Below are positions 49,346 to 62,149 of a stretch of 64,000 nucleotides of DNA, one piece after another. Origin of the DNA: Dryomyza anilis (lineage: Eukaryota; Arthropoda; Insecta; Diptera; Dryomyzidae); the NCBI GenBank assembly GCA_951804985.1, contig OX638131.1, forward strand, positions 102,630,464 through 102,694,463. Direction: 5' to 3'. Every line of letters begins with the position of its first letter. Positions within the stretch are counted from its first letter, which is position 1. The translations under genes were made by a program, and so were the position numbers. The notes below the pieces were generated by a model. That model did no database searches and was not told the origin of the DNA. It was given only the letters and a program-made list of their open reading frames with translations.

Positions 49346-51003
49346 TTATGTATTTATTGATGTTAGCTTTAAAATAGTTGTAATTTTGACTAAAAGTTCA
49401 AAACTACAGCTATCTGTAAGAAATGCCTTTGTGAGAGCTTTATCAAGCCTTTTTATACAGCTAATGGTTACCAGGGTGGGTAAATGGTAGCGAAACTCAT
49501 TATGAAAGTCAATATGTTAGTCGCTCAGTTATTCAGTTTGATTTAAAAGTTTGAAATGTTAATAATTATCAAAATTTAAAATATTTCTTTATCTGAAAAT
49601 TCAGTTGGACATCAATATTTGATTTTAAGTTTCATTCGTGAGCGGTATACATTTTTTTAAATTGCTGAGTACCTCAATTCGTAAATAAAAATTGAATTGA
49701 TGTCGAGTTTTTTCTTTTCGTAGTCCTTCAGAGTGTTGAAAATCATAACAAGTTAAAGTTTTACCAGTAATGTTTATAAAGAAATATACAAATGAAATAA
49801 TTATAGGCCGTTTTCCAGTTTTCCATCAATTTCCGTTAGAGTTTCATGTACAATTTTTAAACAATCGGTTTTGAATTCGATGTCGGAATAAAAGCTTTGA
49901 TTTGGACAATTTTAATTTGAAAAAGATTTTTTTTTTATTAAGACATTGAATTCAAAAATTGTTTTTCATATCTTTTCATATTAAATTCGATCGGAATTCG
50001 CTCAAAAGCTGGAACATGACCCATAAATATTTCTTTTATACATTTTTTTATATATTTCTTTACAAATATATCTTGAAAAACTTTAAATTCTTTGCTATGC
50101 AATCATTTTAAAAATCATCAATAGTTACCGTACCGCACAGTCCCACTGGAAATCAAAATTCACAAATCAAAACTAAAGAACCTTAATAATTTTCAACGGC
50201 TTCCCTCTATAATTGACTCCCCATGGAGCAAAGCACAAACATAATTTACTCTTTTTTTCGATAATTTTTTTTTCTTTGTATCCCTTTTTTTCCTTCGAAG
50301 AATCACAGTTTTTCCAATATATTACAAGTGTATCTTGTTTCTTTTAGACTTAAGTTCTTGGCTATGCTTAAATTTTTTATATTTCCATTTTTTTGTTCTT
50401 TTTTTTTCTTTTCCTTATTTCCTTTTTATCCTTTTTTCACTTTTGCAACATTTCGCAATATTCCGCAACATTTCGCAATACATGCAAATCTGCTTACCTC
50501 AAGTTTTGTGCCTCCCAAGTCATGCATAGAAATTCAATATGTGCAGCTAATGAATACTTCTTTTGACTATACGACGTATATGTATTTTTGCTTGCCTTGG
50601 CATGAAGTGTACAACATATATTATATATAAATTCTATATAGCGAGAAGTCCTTCGGCTGTAGGCAAAGGACAACATAAAAACGTGCTTTATACACGTAAA
50701 GTATGCAACCTTTTATCGCGCCAGCGCTACGCTATATGGTGTTTTTACTGCAGTGAAATTTGCTCTTTAGTAAAATGTTGTACTTTACATATTTTCTTAT
50801 TGAATATATTTTATTTTTTTGAAGTGTCATTTTTCTTTCAACTACATGCTGTTAAAATGCAAAAGGTGTTTTTTTTTAAGGGCGTATAGAAGGTTTTACT
50901 GTTGTGGTTTTTGTGATTTCACATTTGTGCATGACATGCTACAAAGTGAGAAAATTATAGATTTTATAGTATTTTAGTTTAATATTATTAATAAATAACA
51001 TTT
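49346..51003. other. AT-rich DNA, no supported gene
   Basis: Frames near 50328-50889 are T-rich low-complexity peptides. No element ends recognised. Confidence 0.4.
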
Positions 51004-51835
51004 TTTCATTTTCAGCATAAAAATTGTAATAATTGTCATTAGTTTTATGGTTTAGTCAGTTTTCAATCAGTAATATACGTATCAAAAACGTACCGGATTT
51101 AATTCAATAATGCATATATATTTTTTAATTAAAATTTAACATTTTGCCATAAAGAGTTTTATATATTATAGTTAAAATTGCATTTCATTTTCAGCGTATA
51201 AATTGTAATAATTGTCATTAGTTTTATGGTTTAGTCAGTTTTCAATCAGTAATATACGTATCAAAAACGTAACGGATTTAATTCAATAATGCATATATAT
51301 TTTTTAATAGAAATTTAACATTTTGCCATAAAGAGTTTTATATATTATAGTTAAAATTGCATTAATAGTCTTAAATTTATTAGCTTGCTTCAATTTCTAT
51401 CAGTAAAAACGTTAATAAAACGTATCGAATTTCATTTCTTCCATTAATGCATAAACAATATACATCTTGAACCCAAAATAATTAATTTTAATTATTATCA
51501 AATTTAAATTGTAACAATGCACCGTAATTTATAAATCTTCTCCGTTTTCTTTAAGTATTTTACGTAACAAAAACGTACCGGTTTAGATTCAGCAATACAA
51601 AAAAAAAACCATTTGTACCAATAAGTAAAGACTTTGCAATTTTTCGTTTTGTAGTAATTCTACTTAATTTCAATTAAATTAAATTCAATTTCCTCCGTTT
51701 TTAATCAGTAATATACGCTATAAAAACATATGGAATTTGAGATATTAACGGCTTGATACTCTTCAATATAGACATCATAACAAAGTTTACTATATCAAGT
51801 TAAAATTTGAATAATAGTCTTGACTTTATTAGCTT

Positions 51836-52022
51836 TTTTTTTTTTGGAATATCTACTAAGATCCACAGCACTCAGACAGACTATATCCATTGTACTGTGA
51901 AATCTATTCCCTACAATTTTGTGGTTAATATCACCACGAGCGCCCATGCCCAAGCCGGGATTCGAACCCGAGACCTTCAGAATGCAAGTCCAGCGCGCTA
52001 CCTCTGGACTGCTGAGGCCGGC
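51836..52022 (-). mobile_element. Second SINE family, tRNA-derived
   Basis: On the minus strand: a tRNA-like head with a canonical B box GGTTCGAATCC, a ~90-bp body, and an A-rich tail (T run at 51834-51845). A 9-bp target duplication tattagctt lies at 51827-51835 and 52023-52031. The A box (TAGCGCGCTGG) is degenerate. Confidence 0.88.
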
Positions 52023-52185
52023 TATTAGCTTACTCCGTTTTCTATCAGTAAATTACGATACAAAAATCTTTAGAACGCCATTTATTTTGTTAACGCATTT
52101 CCAACCTAGAGCCCAATACATTTCATTTTTTAAGCTCTCAAGTTTAACTTGTAACAATGCTCCCTGATTTATTAATTTTTTGTCT

Positions 52186-52385
52186 ACACCCAGTAAAAAA
52201 TTCCCTCAAATCCCATTAAAATTGGTCAATAGGACAATTATTGATTTAATAGTAAACAAAAAATAAATCTTTTCATATGAACTCAATGGCAATATCATGG
52301 TATTTTCTAGTATTTAATAATTAATCCTTTTGACTATTTTTAATAGTAAACAACTATTATTTATATGGTATTTTTTTCTGGATGT
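52186..52385. mobile_element. 200-bp MITE-like TIR element
   Basis: The ends acacccagtaaaaaa and tttttttctggatgt are inverted with two mismatches. The interior is AT-rich. It interrupts a unit of the ~150-bp satellite. Related ends occur near 30025. Confidence 0.65.
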
Positions 52386-53105
52386 TTAATTTACGTAATA
52401 ACGACGTATCATATTTAAGTCAGTAACCAAGAAATATTGTCTAAAATAGACCAAAATGGTATTTTTTATCATTTGCAGTATAAATTGTAAAAAGTATCAT
52501 AACCTTTAAATTTCAACCGTTTTTAATCAGTATTTTACGTAATAAAAATGTATCGTGCTTATGTTCAATAATGGTCAATAATATATATATTTTTTTCATT
52601 TTCATTTTTAATAAAATTATGGTCTTTCTCTAATTACTTTGTTCAGCTTTCAATTAGTAAATAACGATACAGTCGTTCTTTTATTTTCTTGATCCGTTTT
52701 CTATCAGTGAATTACGATAGAAGTAATATATTTATAACAATTTAATTTTAACTAAAACTATAGTCTTTCTTTTAATACCTGGCTCCGTTTTCTATCAGTA
52801 AATTACGATACAAATACGTATTAAATAACATTTATTGCATTAATGCATAAACAATGTCCATCTATTAATCATTACTAAATGTTTTACTTATTCGTAGGTT
52901 TACAACCTAACAATACTACTGAAATTATAAATTTTCTCCATTTTCAATCAATCAAATTACGCACTAAAAACGTATTCAATTTATTTTTCATTTAATTTAG
53001 CACATTTTTCATTAGTAAAAATCTTTTCTATTTCAAAAATTTGCTTCACCATCTACGCGTTCATAAAAAGTGCCCCCCCCCACTTTTTGCTTTATTTAGA
53101 CAAAG

Positions 53106-53680
53106 TGTCATTTTGACAGCTGTCAAAATAGCAAAATGTCAGTCTACACTACAGCGCAAAATATTTGTATTAAATTCAATGCAAAATCTTACGCACACTT
53201 TACGCATTTCTGGTGTGCTTGCTGGTGCCACTGATAAAAATCTACACTTAATTCCGAAAACAGCCAAGTGTAAATGTCAAAAGTGACAGTTCATGCAGTG
53301 ACACAATGACACATGACATCCACACAGAGCCAAAGCAATACAACAACACACTATATATAAAATATAAATAAAATAGTTGTAATTTTTTTTTGCGCATATG
53401 TTGTCGCCACTGCTGAGGGTTGCCACTGCAGACATTTAGACGCACAGACAGACGGACAGACATCAATCAGTACGCGGTCTTTTTTGCTGTCAATTTGATG
53501 CGTCAGCGCAAATGTCAATTTAAAACACTTGTCAACGTTGACTATTGTTGTTTTGCATTTGAGAAAATCCAAAAAAAAAACGAACAGCATCATCAACAAA
53601 ATAACACATTGATTCGTTGGAACTACTGCTAGCGACAGCCAAGTGGTTAATTGATCAATTTAATTTGACAATCAGCGTAG
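53106..53680. promoter_or_regulatory. TGACA/TGTCA cluster around a perfect 20-bp palindrome
   Basis: 53110-53129 is attttgacagctgtcaaaat, an exact palindrome. The 12-bp centre TGACAGCTGTCA is the known paired site of TGIF-type (TALE) homeodomain proteins, which in flies are Achintya and Vismay. About a dozen further TGACA or TGTCA words follow to 53670, for example three in 53299-53318 (gtgacacaatgacacatgac). Candidate enhancer or promoter-proximal module; what it controls is unknown. Confidence 0.45.
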
Positions 53681-55904
53681 ACTGCGTAAAATACGGACTC
53701 GTTGCTGAGTGTTTGTTGTAACTTTTGGTTTTTATATTGTGTTATTTTATTTTTAATTTTTTTTTTTTTTTTTTTTTGATAAATGCGTGCGTGCTTTACT
53801 CTGTGTAGACAGAATTAAATTCAATTAATACTATTCTATTCCTGTAATAGACGCATATGAAATAAGAGTTCATGTGAAAATTTAGTTAACTATTTTGTCT
53901 GGAGACTTTGGTGCACGAAAATTAGGTTAATTCGTTGTGCGGATGAAAAAGTTTACAAGGACGTCATTTGAGTTGTTTAAATTAATGTGAAATTTTAAAT
54001 AGAAATATACCGAAATATATTTAAATCATAAAGAACACAGATGTAAAAGCGAAATCATTTTTAATAGCATTTCAAATCATGTTAAACACTAATTTTTTGA
54101 CATGGAACTCATTACTATATTTCTGTTCTAGGTTGTACCCCGAATTCAAAAGTGAACGTAATGTAAAATTCTATGTCTTTTTCAAATTGAAGAGTTTTTA
54201 TTTTTAAACTTTACTCAGAAATAAAAAATTGTCTAAATCAATATTGCGATTATTTCTAAACTGTTCTATATAATTTCGTATTACGTAGATTTTTAAGTTG
54301 GTGTCCCTCCCAACCTTAACTGAAATTTCGTAAAAATGTCTGCGTCTAAAAGTTTTTTTTGATTTCGAAAAGTAGAATTTTTTTAAAAATTACATTTTGT
54401 TTAAGAGTGATTCTATTTCCCAAAAAAAAAAAATCTTTTTGAACCACTTAATTTAAATTTTTATTTCTTTATCATATCTGTAATTTTATATTTGCGAAAT
54501 ACTTTTGTGTGTCATTTTGCAATAAAGCTTTATTTAGTCCATTCGTTAACCACTTATTTAACAACACAAATCTTTCGAATAATCACTTAATCTGTGCACA
54601 TAAATCGCTGCTTTCAATATATGTCTCAATAAACAGAGCAGCTTCAAAAATGTCCATTTTTTGGCGCTCTTTTCTGCACGAATAAACAGCGCCATCTAGC
54701 GACAGAGCAACAAACTTTTGGCGCGTCTCAGCACAGCATACACTTGCTATGTCTGTCTGTCTTTCTATCTGCCAGTTAGTCAGTCATTCAGTCAGTCAGT
54801 CAGACATTCAGTCCGTCACATTCATGGCACATTTAATTAGTTTGCTTTGACCCCAAAACTCATTAAAATTATAACACATCAAAAGATTTGTATCTAAATG
54901 AGCAAGCAACACAGCACAAATAGCACAGAGCATACAGCACAGCACAGGGCACAGCGTACAGTGTTGCCAACTCTGCCTTTTGCACGCAACCCCACTTGAG
55001 GCGCAAATGATTTTTTGTAAACGCGTATTTTGTGCACTTGGTTGACAGTTTTCAGTCATGGCGAGTTTTTGCGCCCGCTTTTTTCATTTTTGTGTCAGCC
55101 TTTTTTTGCAGCCATTAGCAGCATCATTACCGTTACACAGCGCGACAGTGTTGCCACTCTTTTTTGTATGATTTTGTTTAGCTATGTTTTTTTGATGTTT
55201 TTGTTACGCTTTAAATTGTTGTTGCTGCTGCTTGAGCATATATTGCGCCTCATTTCGTATGTTGCAAAAGGCAACGAAAGTCGAAAAAAAAATGTTTCTC
55301 GATTTGTATAGAAAAAATAAGTGGAACCTGCTTCCTGCTGCCGCTGCAGGCGGCGCGTTGCCACAAACTGTTTGCTTAGGTATTTATTAAAAGCTAAGAA
55401 GAAGCAGCAGCAGCAGTAGCAATAGTGGCAGTAGCAACACCAGCGGCACTAGTGCCAACAGTAGCACGGATATAAAGCGCAAAAATGCTAAAAAGATTGT
55501 TGTATAAAGTGTAGAGTAGTTTGAGGCACAACAACAACAACAACAAAAAAAAGCGCAACGTCATCACTAACTGAATGGCGCAAGCAGGCATGAATGGCAA
55601 CACAGCCTCAACCTCAGTTGCAAGCACAGTCCACCCAACCAAACCTCATCAAACCGACAACATCATTCTCATCATCATCGTGACTCTTGGAAAATTGCTT
55701 GAAATTGGAGCAGCAACAAAAAGGAATTCGCTTCAAATTGTGGCAACTAGACGATGTTGAATTTAAGGTGCTTGTCATAGAAAATGTGACACCTTTAGTT
55801 TTGCAATTTTTATAGAAAAATATTTTCTTTTTTTTTATTAATATATATATATTTTTTATATTAAATATGGCCAACATTTTGTTAACTTTGCATTGGTTGA
55901 TATT
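53681..55904. other. Intergenic or intronic DNA with microsatellites
   Basis: 54748-54822 holds GTCT and CAGT repeats, 54905-54960 holds GCACA-type words, and 55395-55470 and 55530-55550 hold CAG/CAA tracts. 54640-55760 is less AT-rich. Frames lack domains and are not annotated as genes. Confidence 0.45.
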
Positions 55905-56470
55905 AAAAAAAGCTTTGAAAGTTCCACAGAAAAGTTTTAAAATTAGAAAAAAACTCTCCTAACTGTTCTTAAAAAAGTTCAAAAGCATTTTAAAGTTTTT
56001 ACAAAAAAAGCTCTGAAAGCTTTTTTAAATATCTCCAAGAGCTTTTTAAGAAAGCTTTAAAAGCTTTTAAAGTAAGCTCCAAAAGCTTTTTAATAAAGCT
56101 TCAAAAGTATTTTACGAATGCTCCAAAATATTATAAGAAAGCTTTAAAAGCTTTTTAATAAAGCTCCAAAAGTTTTAGGTAAGCTCCAAAAGCCTTTAAA
56201 TAAAGCTTCACAAACTCAAAAAAACACTCCAAAAGCTTTTCAAGAAAGCTATAAAAACTGAAAAAAGCTCCAAAATCTTAAACACAAAAAGCTGCGAAAG
56301 ACAAACAGCGATTTTGTTTTTAAAATCAATTTCAAAAGCGGTGTTAAAAAATGTCAAGAGTTTTTTTTTAAGAAAATTTCAAAATCAGTTTTACACAACT
56401 CTAAAAACTTATTTAGAAACTTGCAAAAGCCTTTGTATATAGTTACAAAAGCTTTTTAAGAAAGATCAAT
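55905..56470. repeat. AAGCTT-rich degenerate minisatellite 1
   Basis: Recurring aaaagctttt, aagctccaaaagctttt and gaaagctttaaaagc words at ~20-25-bp spacing. Confidence 0.75.
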
Positions 56471-57388
56471 ATTACATACAATTCACAAATTCGTGTATAT
56501 TTAATTTCGACATTATTTACTTCTACTCAAAAATGTTTTGTCTTAATAATTAACGTTATAAAATGTTTCGACATTTTATAGTTTTAACATTTTCGACATT
56601 TTTTAGAATTAACATTTCATTTACATTGTCGACATTTTTAAATTACGACTTTTTTTTCGACAACTCCACAATGAATACATTTTAATAAATCACAGACAAA
56701 CTTTCAAATAAAAATTAATGTAATGTTTTATTTCTAAACAATCTCTTAAATTCCACTAAATTCTTTCTGCAATCTGCCTTTAAATACTACCTACCTCAAA
56801 AATTCCAGCAACACTTTGCCGTTTTGTAATTTCCTGCTATGTCGATAACTCTTTGCTTAATTGCGCATCTGTCGTCGTCCTCATCAGCAGCCGCCGTCGC
56901 CGCATCGCCGGCAAAATAGTCTAAACGCCTCAGTTCATCGTTGGCCGGCAGCCTCTTGTATCGGTGCCTTTGATTGCGCAAAGTTTTCCAAAGACAAGAG
57001 CGCTTTATAGGCTGCCCTAGCAGTGCTGCTTGTAGTCATGCCAAAGGCCTGCCTAAAGTTTCAACCCAGCAATTATGTTATAGCGGAAAATTCTACATTT
57101 TTCACTTCCTTCATAAATTGTGCTGCCTTTGGCTGCATAAGAGTTGACTGTATTTTATGTCGGCAAAACGTAACATTACCGACATGCCATCCATTGGACT
57201 CACTGGGCACTAACCTCACCAAACATCATCAGCCATAACTATCAACATTGCACGGTTTATCATCATCATCATTATCATCGTTGTCGTCAATATTTAAGTC
57301 TCTGTTCAACTCTCTCGATTTAGGTTAAATTAATAATGACACCCATGCAGTCATATACTATACCCTTCCTTCCCCCCTCCCCCTACAG
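56471..57388. other. Intergenic or intronic DNA
   Basis: 56800-57300 is less AT-rich (gccgccgtcgccgcatcgcc at 56890). No gene supported. Confidence 0.35.
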
Positions 57389-57800
57389 TTCAGATATTCG
57401 TCGATATTATTGCCTAAGCCGGCGGCACTTGTTTGCATGCCGCCAATAGAGCGTTCGTCGCATAGTCTCATAGACAGACAACCAAATCCAGCTGCAACCA
57501 GAGACTCACCGACAAGAGCCTCCGCAAAAGCGCCTCACTAAAAACAAAAAACGAAACTTCAGTCAACGAACGAATAGCCTCCATCAAAAGCCTTCATAAA
57601 AAATATACCAACCTCCTTCCAAAGTGGTTGCAATAACATCAGCACCTTGCAGCAGTGCGCCCTGATCAATGAAATTGCAGCCGGCTAGAGACAGTGCAGT
57701 CGACGCACTAAAGTTCCAGTCCCCATTCTACCCACCATCCCTCCACCATATTTATCTGCTTTGCAACTATTTTTGTAGTTCCCGCAAAATGTGTGCGGTG
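57389..57800 (+). other. Candidate 5' UTR exon after a strong splice acceptor
   Basis: cccttccttcccccctcccc followed by ctacag ends at 57388 and is an excellent polypyrimidine tract plus acceptor. The following ~400 bp is less AT-rich, with caaccagagactcaccgac-type sequence like fly UTRs. A possible donor (gtgcgt) is at about 57798. If real it would be a non-coding exon of the gene starting at 58989. Not provable from sequence. Confidence 0.3.
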
Positions 57801-58374
57801 CGTTTAAGTGTTGCCGGTTGGCTGCAAGCAATGTTTGTTTTTAATATGTCTAGTACCTGCTTTTGGTGCTCTGTTGTGCTGTTGTTTTAGTTGTTGCCCA
57901 TATCGATTTTTGAAAAATGAACACCCTGCACACTTTGGAGATTCGCTCTTCATCATGTTGCATTTTAATATTTTTCAATTTATGTTCGTCGCACAATTTG
58001 ATGTATGGCCAACGTGAGGTTTTGCATTTATTTTAGTTGCGGGTTATTTGCAAAAACATTTATCATATTTTCAAGCACTAAGCGCCTTTTTTGTTGTATT
58101 ATACCACAACAATATACGGCTTGTTGCTGCTCTCGTAGTTTCCACTAACTGGTTTGTTTAATAAATTAATTAAAATTTACCGCAAGTCAATTAAATGGAA
58201 AAACTAAAAACTGTCGTAAAATGTCAGGGTTATGTGGTGACATGTGTGTAATAATATTACGAAAACGTTTCATTTTAACATTTTTAATATCATTATTTTA
58301 TTATCATTATTATAGCTTAGTGAAAGTTTAAAAATAAAAGCTAAATGTAAAAAAGAAAATTAAATTTTAAGGAA

Positions 58375-58760
58375 AGCTTTTATACAAGATTAAAAAAAAG
58401 CTTTTACAAAAGCTTTAAGAAAAGCTTTTATTAAAGCTCAAGGGAAAGCTTCTGTATAAGCTTTTTGGAAAATCTATTATATAAAAGCCTTCTTTTAAAA
58501 TCATTTAAAGGTTTCATAAAAGCTTTTTAAAAGCTTTCACAAAAGCTTTAAAAGCTTTCGTAAAAGCTTTTTAAAAGCTTCCGTAAAAGCTTTTTTTAAA
58601 GCTTTTGTTAAAACTTTTGTGAAGCCTTCCATAAAAGTTTTCGTAAAAGCATTTGTACAAGCTTTCTGAAAACGTTTGTATAAACTTTTAAAAAGCTATT
58701 GTAAAATTTTTTTTGAAGCATTTTCTTATCAGTCTTGGTTAAAGCTTTGTAAAAGCATTC
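58375..58760. repeat. AAGCTT-rich degenerate minisatellite 2
   Basis: Recurring aaaagctttt-aaagcttt and gtaaaagctttttaaaagc words. It ends about 200 bp before the splice acceptor at 58955. Confidence 0.8.
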
Positions 58761-58988
58761 AGAGATTTTCTAAATTCTTTTGAAAGTTTTTGTGATAAGT
58801 TTAACCAATTTAATGCTAGTCTTCTAATACATTTGTTACAATGCAAGATTATTTAAAAAATTTAGCTTTTTAAAAACTTTCAAATATTTTTGATTATTTT
58901 GAAACTTTAAAATTATATTTTTATTAATATTTTTTGTAATTCTTTCTCATTACAGATTTTGCTTACACTGCCTAACAAAGACTTCAAA

Positions 58989-59142
58989 ATGTCTAAACTC
59001 TGCACAAAATCCTCGACGACGCGTCGTACGTTGTCGTCCTCACACACATCATTCTCCCCACAGTGCCTTTCCTGCTTTTATCTGTTTGCTCTACTGTGCA
59101 CAATATTGCTGCATACGCAACAAAGCAATGCATTCGATATTG
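58989..59142 (+). CDS. First coding exon, discoidin-domain-receptor-like protein (signal peptide)
   Basis: The exon begins at 58956 after a good acceptor (ttctttctcattacag), has 33 bases of 5' UTR, and an ATG at 58989 in a strong fly context (caaaATG). It encodes 51 residues plus one base, and ends at 59142 before a perfect GTAAGT donor (phase 1). A Ser/Thr/Arg-rich N-terminal stretch (residues 1-25) is followed by a hydrophobic core (about 26-42) and QQSNA, a likely signal-peptidase site before FDI. Splicing to the acceptor at 63976 keeps the frame and gives FDI-A-TCNMALG. This resembles the start of the discoidin (F5/8 type C) domain of discoidin domain receptors, where F-D-x-A-x-C-x-x-A-L-G is typical. 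The fly relatives are Ddr and smal. At least one 5' UTR exon must lie upstream. Other discoidin-domain surface proteins cannot be excluded because only nine residues of the domain are visible. Confidence 0.72.
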
Positions 59143-59959
59143 GTAAGTAATAAAGTTTAGAATACAAAATTTCGAAATTATTTATAAAAAAAAAAAATAG
59201 AGAAGAAATAAAACATGTATAAATTGCAAGTTTTTGTTGTTGTTGTCATAGTGATTGCAGTACATCAATCATTGGCTGCAAGAAGTGCGGTTGCCCAAAG
59301 CCTCTTTTAGAACAAAGCATTTTAAATTTCCGCACCACATGTGGGCAAATTTATGTTCAAACATTAATTTTGTGATTTTGAAAAAAAAAATAACGTTTGC
59401 TCCCTTCGAATCGTTCGCATGCATCACTCGTTTGCTTTTCTTGTGATGCGGGCTGCGTTTAATTGACATTGAACAATCGTCATGTGGCTTTGTGTTCAGC
59501 AGGCGATCTGGCAACACTTGCTCTGTCTGTCTGTCCGTCCGTTAGTCTTCATGGAGCTAAACCTAAGCTTTGGCAAAGGTAGTGCCACAAAAAGCTCACA
59601 GCATGCGCGCCACATGAGCTAAAATGGTTTTTGGTAACTAAGCAGTTTAAGAAATCGATTGAGAAATTGCAAAGCATATTTACTGGTTGTTCAATTCAAC
59701 CGTTGATGTGGGCAAAACTGATTGAAATAGCAAATGTTCATAAAAGTTGTAATGCATTTCCATAAAATGAGTTAAAAAAAGCTATTAAATCAACCTCAGT
59801 CTGATTATAGTTTGTATGTACATTTTTATAATATTTGTTCAATGCAATACTTTTAATATTTTTGATTTAAAAACTTTTATAATTTTTGATATCGCTGAGA
59901 TATTTAGGCGATACACATTTTTTGTTTTGTAAGAAACTCATTTCTGAAAATCTTAAAAT

Positions 59960-60360
59960 CACTTTTATAAAAGCTTACATAAAACCGTTCACAGGAGCTT
60001 TCAAAAAATATTTTTAAAGTTTTCAAAAAATCTTTTTAATTCTTTTATAAAATCATTTAAAGCTTTCAGAAAAACTTTTTTGAGCTTTAAAAAAGCTTTT
60101 TAGAGCTTTCAAAAAAGCTTTTTAAAGCTTTCAAAAAAATTGATAGAGCTTTCAAAAAATCTTTTTAGAGCTTCCAAAAAGCTTTTTAAATCTTTCAAAA
60201 ATATTTTTTAAGTTTTCAAAAAAGCTTTTTAAAGCTTTCAAAAAAGCTTTTTAAAGCTTTCAAAAAAGCTTTTTAAAGCTTTCAAAAATATTTTTAAAAC
60301 TTTCATAAAAGCTTGCTAAATTTTTCGTAAAAGTTTTGTAAAGCTTTCAAAAAAGCTTTT
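59960..60360. repeat. AAGCTT-rich 22-bp minisatellite 3
   Basis: The most regular of the three: unit AAAGCTTTCAAAAAAGCTTT plus TT (22 bp) in tandem at 60220-60290, degenerate elsewhere. Confidence 0.85.
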
Positions 60361-62149
60361 ATTTTGTAGGTGCTTGAGAGAAGTATCTTCCGTATAGGAA
60401 GAATTCATTAAAGTTATTTATAAATAAAGCATTTTGTTTTTCTTTTTTTTTGTTTCTTAAATTGGCTTATAATATAAATAAAACCCAGATTTGACACATA
60501 ATCGTTGCATAAATGATCCCTCATCTCAGTGATTGTTGTTATTTATAAAAACTTCCAAAAGCTCATGAAAACTCATCAATCTTGAATTCATAATTACTGC
60601 AAAGCGAATGCATTCGTTTGCGCAATTGCCGAGACTTGTTAGTGTTGTCGCTACTACGACAAACACAGTTGCGGCAGCAACAACAACGAAAACAACCAGA
60701 AACAGCACTAGAAACTTTACAACAACAGCAACAACATAAACCATTTGCAACATGCAACGTTTTTCCGACTGACTGCGCGCGCTTCCCAGTCAATTTATTT
60801 ATAGACATTGACATGGTCTCTTAGAGCCGATGAACAAACGACGACTACTCGACGGCGCACCTTCTTCCTTTGGGATGTTGCTGCTGGAAGATGTTGCTAC
60901 TACAGTGTCGGCAATGTATACGCATCAGAAACAGCTGGAGTAGCAACAGCAGCAGTCAAATGCAATTCCAATGAATTGTTCTGACTGTCAGTCTGTCTGT
61001 CCGTCTATCTTTTGGTTTGTCCCACCTACTGTTACATGTTCTAACTAGTTGCGGCTCTATGGCCGTCTGTCCGTCCTTGCGAAATTGTCTTAGCAAATCA
61101 GTGAAACATCAGAAAATCAGAAGGCAATAAATTAAGCAGCCATCCCTGACTCCTGAGAAAATCGTCTATAGTGCTGCACAGAAAACAGAGATATTACAAC
61201 AGGAGGGCCATACTATAAACTTAATGGTATAAAGCTAATTAAAGGTGATTCGGTTGTGTTTCGTATTAATAAAAACTGCTGATTTTAGTGCGAATATAAC
61301 AAAGTATCAAAGTGCAACATTTGCAATAACTAAACCCCTTCTTGCATTTGTAAATTTATATTTCCGTTGTTTTTATTACATTTTTTTGTATTTGCGTTGA
61401 TGACGCTATCACTAAATTGCCAAAAAAAAAAAAACAACATGGTGGAGGCACATTTCCGTTGCGCAGTGACACACGTTACAGAAATGCATGGGAATGAGAA
61501 TTCTTTTAAATACAAAAATTTTGTTAAAAATAAAAATTAAAAAATGCCGAGCAAAACGCACCTACAACAGCATTTTTAATTTGCTGCTGCCTTCCAAGTT
61601 GGCTGCCTGTTTAATAAGTACAACTGCCACGTAAAAGCGCCATCTATGCGAACGAATCGTTTAGGCTTCGTTATCTGTGGCGTGCAATCTGCACGAAGTC
61701 GTTATGCAAAAGATCATCACTGACTGACAGTGTGACAGACAGTAGGGGCAACATGAACATGAGTGCAAAAATGTTCACAAGATCCACTGATGAGACTCAG
61801 TCGAGTCTCATGTCAGTCGAGGGCAGGGCGCGCACATGTAACGCATCAGTTGCTTTGATATATTTTGGCATTTTTTGTTATGGATTTTGTGGGTTTAACT
61901 GCGAGTTATTCCTGCTGTTTTCTCGTCGATTTCTTGCATGTTCTTGCTGCTCTAGTTGTTGCAATTTATGTGCATTCTCGCTGGATAATGATACGAAAGA
62001 ATGAATCGAATGAAATCACAGAAATGAGGAGGGTTCGATTTGGGTGTGTTTGGAATATAGGAGAAGATCAGAAATTGTTTTATTTATTAATAGTATAAGA
62101 ATTAATATTTCGAAAACTTAAATAAACTGAAATATTGAATTTCAATTGT

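Larger units (their letters stand above)
51004..52984 (+). repeat. Ancient ~150-bp satellite, about 12 cores
   Basis: A core of the form CCGTTTTCTATCAGTAAATT then ACGATACAAAAACGTAtcg recurs near 51059, 51237, 51391, 51541, 51693, 52034, 52385, 52510, 52641, 52690, 52785 and 52934. The first two units are near-identical 179-bp tandem copies; the rest are diverged outside the core. Two large gaps in the periodicity are explained by the insertions at 51836-52022 and 52186-52385; subtracting them restores ~150 bp. Confidence 0.8.

Noticed and set aside
51940..52022. tRNA gene with canonical B box
   Set aside because: Followed by a body and A-rich tail and bounded by a 9-bp target duplication: a SINE.
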